From contig NZ_JAHCST010000019.1 of NCBI RefSeq assembly GCF_018476525.1, positions 18,090 through 82,089 of the forward strand: a stretch of DNA of 64,000 bases, given 5' to 3'. Position 1 is the stretch's first letter. The number at the start of each line of letters is the position of its first letter. The stretch is from Acrocarpospora catenulata (GTDB taxonomy: Bacteria; Actinomycetota; Actinomycetes; Streptosporangiales; Streptosporangiaceae). Positions 43,458-64,000 of this stretch are shown here, in pieces. The position numbers were made by a program, and so were the translations under genes. Under the pieces are notes generated by a model. That model saw nothing but the letters and a program-made list of their open reading frames with translations, made no database searches and was not told the origin of the DNA.

Positions 43458-43476
43458 TTAGGTAATGCTTACCTTA
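43458..43476. promoter_or_regulatory. iron box on the NRPS side of the divergent promoter
   Basis: TTAGGTAATGCTTACCTTA is a near-perfect palindrome matching the iron-box consensus at 15 of 19 positions. Its centre is about 47 bases from that of the box at 43411-43429, so each divergent transcript has its own site. Confidence 0.8.
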
Positions 43477-43542
43477 GTACGCGGAAACGATCGCGGCCCC
43501 TGTTGGGGGTCGTTTGTCATGTTCTGAGAGGTTTGGTGTTTG

Positions 43543-64000
<20,458 letters not shown>

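Overview
The window comes from a high-GC actinomycete. Coding regions are strongly GC-biased at third positions, GTG and TTG starts are common, genes often overlap by ATGA or GTGA, and DtxR/IdeR-type and Zur-type metal boxes are visible. The exact genus cannot be read from the sequence. No rRNA or tRNA gene and no CRISPR array was seen.

Region 1 (1-2900): a truncated sugar epimerase overlaps a small P-loop kinase. A probable minus-strand gene remnant follows, then an IS200/IS605-type element carrying only tnpB, with similar hairpins near both ends. Region 2 (2740-12981): a sugar locus with a large secreted hydrolase, an L-fuconate dehydratase, an RbsABC-type sugar ABC transporter and a ROK repressor. 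Copies of a CATCCGATG-type motif sit at the promoters. The likely job is breakdown of a deoxysugar-containing glycan and use of the released sugar. Region 3 (13092-19953): a tight seven-gene operon of the Ebo type (prenyltransferase EboC, EboA, TatD-like EboB, EboE, phosphodiesterase EboF, plus a second TIM barrel). It is headed by a myo-inositol-phosphate-synthase-like enzyme instead of the dehydroquinate-synthase-like EboD. A 16-codon leader with a strong ribosome site precedes the first gene.

Region 4 (20013-26580): a 1,132-residue minus-strand protein that appears to fuse an indoleamine-dioxygenase-like heme domain, an FAD/NADPH reductase and a cytochrome b5 domain. It is followed by a double-GNAT acetyltransferase, two unrecognised membrane or exported proteins and an ATPase-domain fragment. 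Region 5 (26571-30341): a metallophore uptake operon (lipoprotein, methyltransferase, permease, ATPase) whose first codons coincide with a near-consensus Zur box, suggesting zinc control. Region 6 (30506-37990, minus): an IclR regulator, an aldehyde dehydrogenase, a second RbsABC-type sugar transporter and a secreted protein with a CBM32-like domain. Together with region 2 it could complete a deoxyhexose pathway through lactaldehyde.

Region 7 (38193-64000): a hydroxamate siderophore locus. It has an ornithine N-hydroxylase, an N-formyltransferase, an ATPase with two FecCD permeases, three iron boxes, and one NRPS reading frame of more than 20 kb that runs off the right edge. Six modules are visible. 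Modules 1 and 3 carry embedded N-methyltransferases. Specificity residues indicate Ser at modules 2 and 5 and N5-hydroxyornithine at module 3. Seven in-frame tandem-repeat arrays lie in the loops and linkers of this NRPS.
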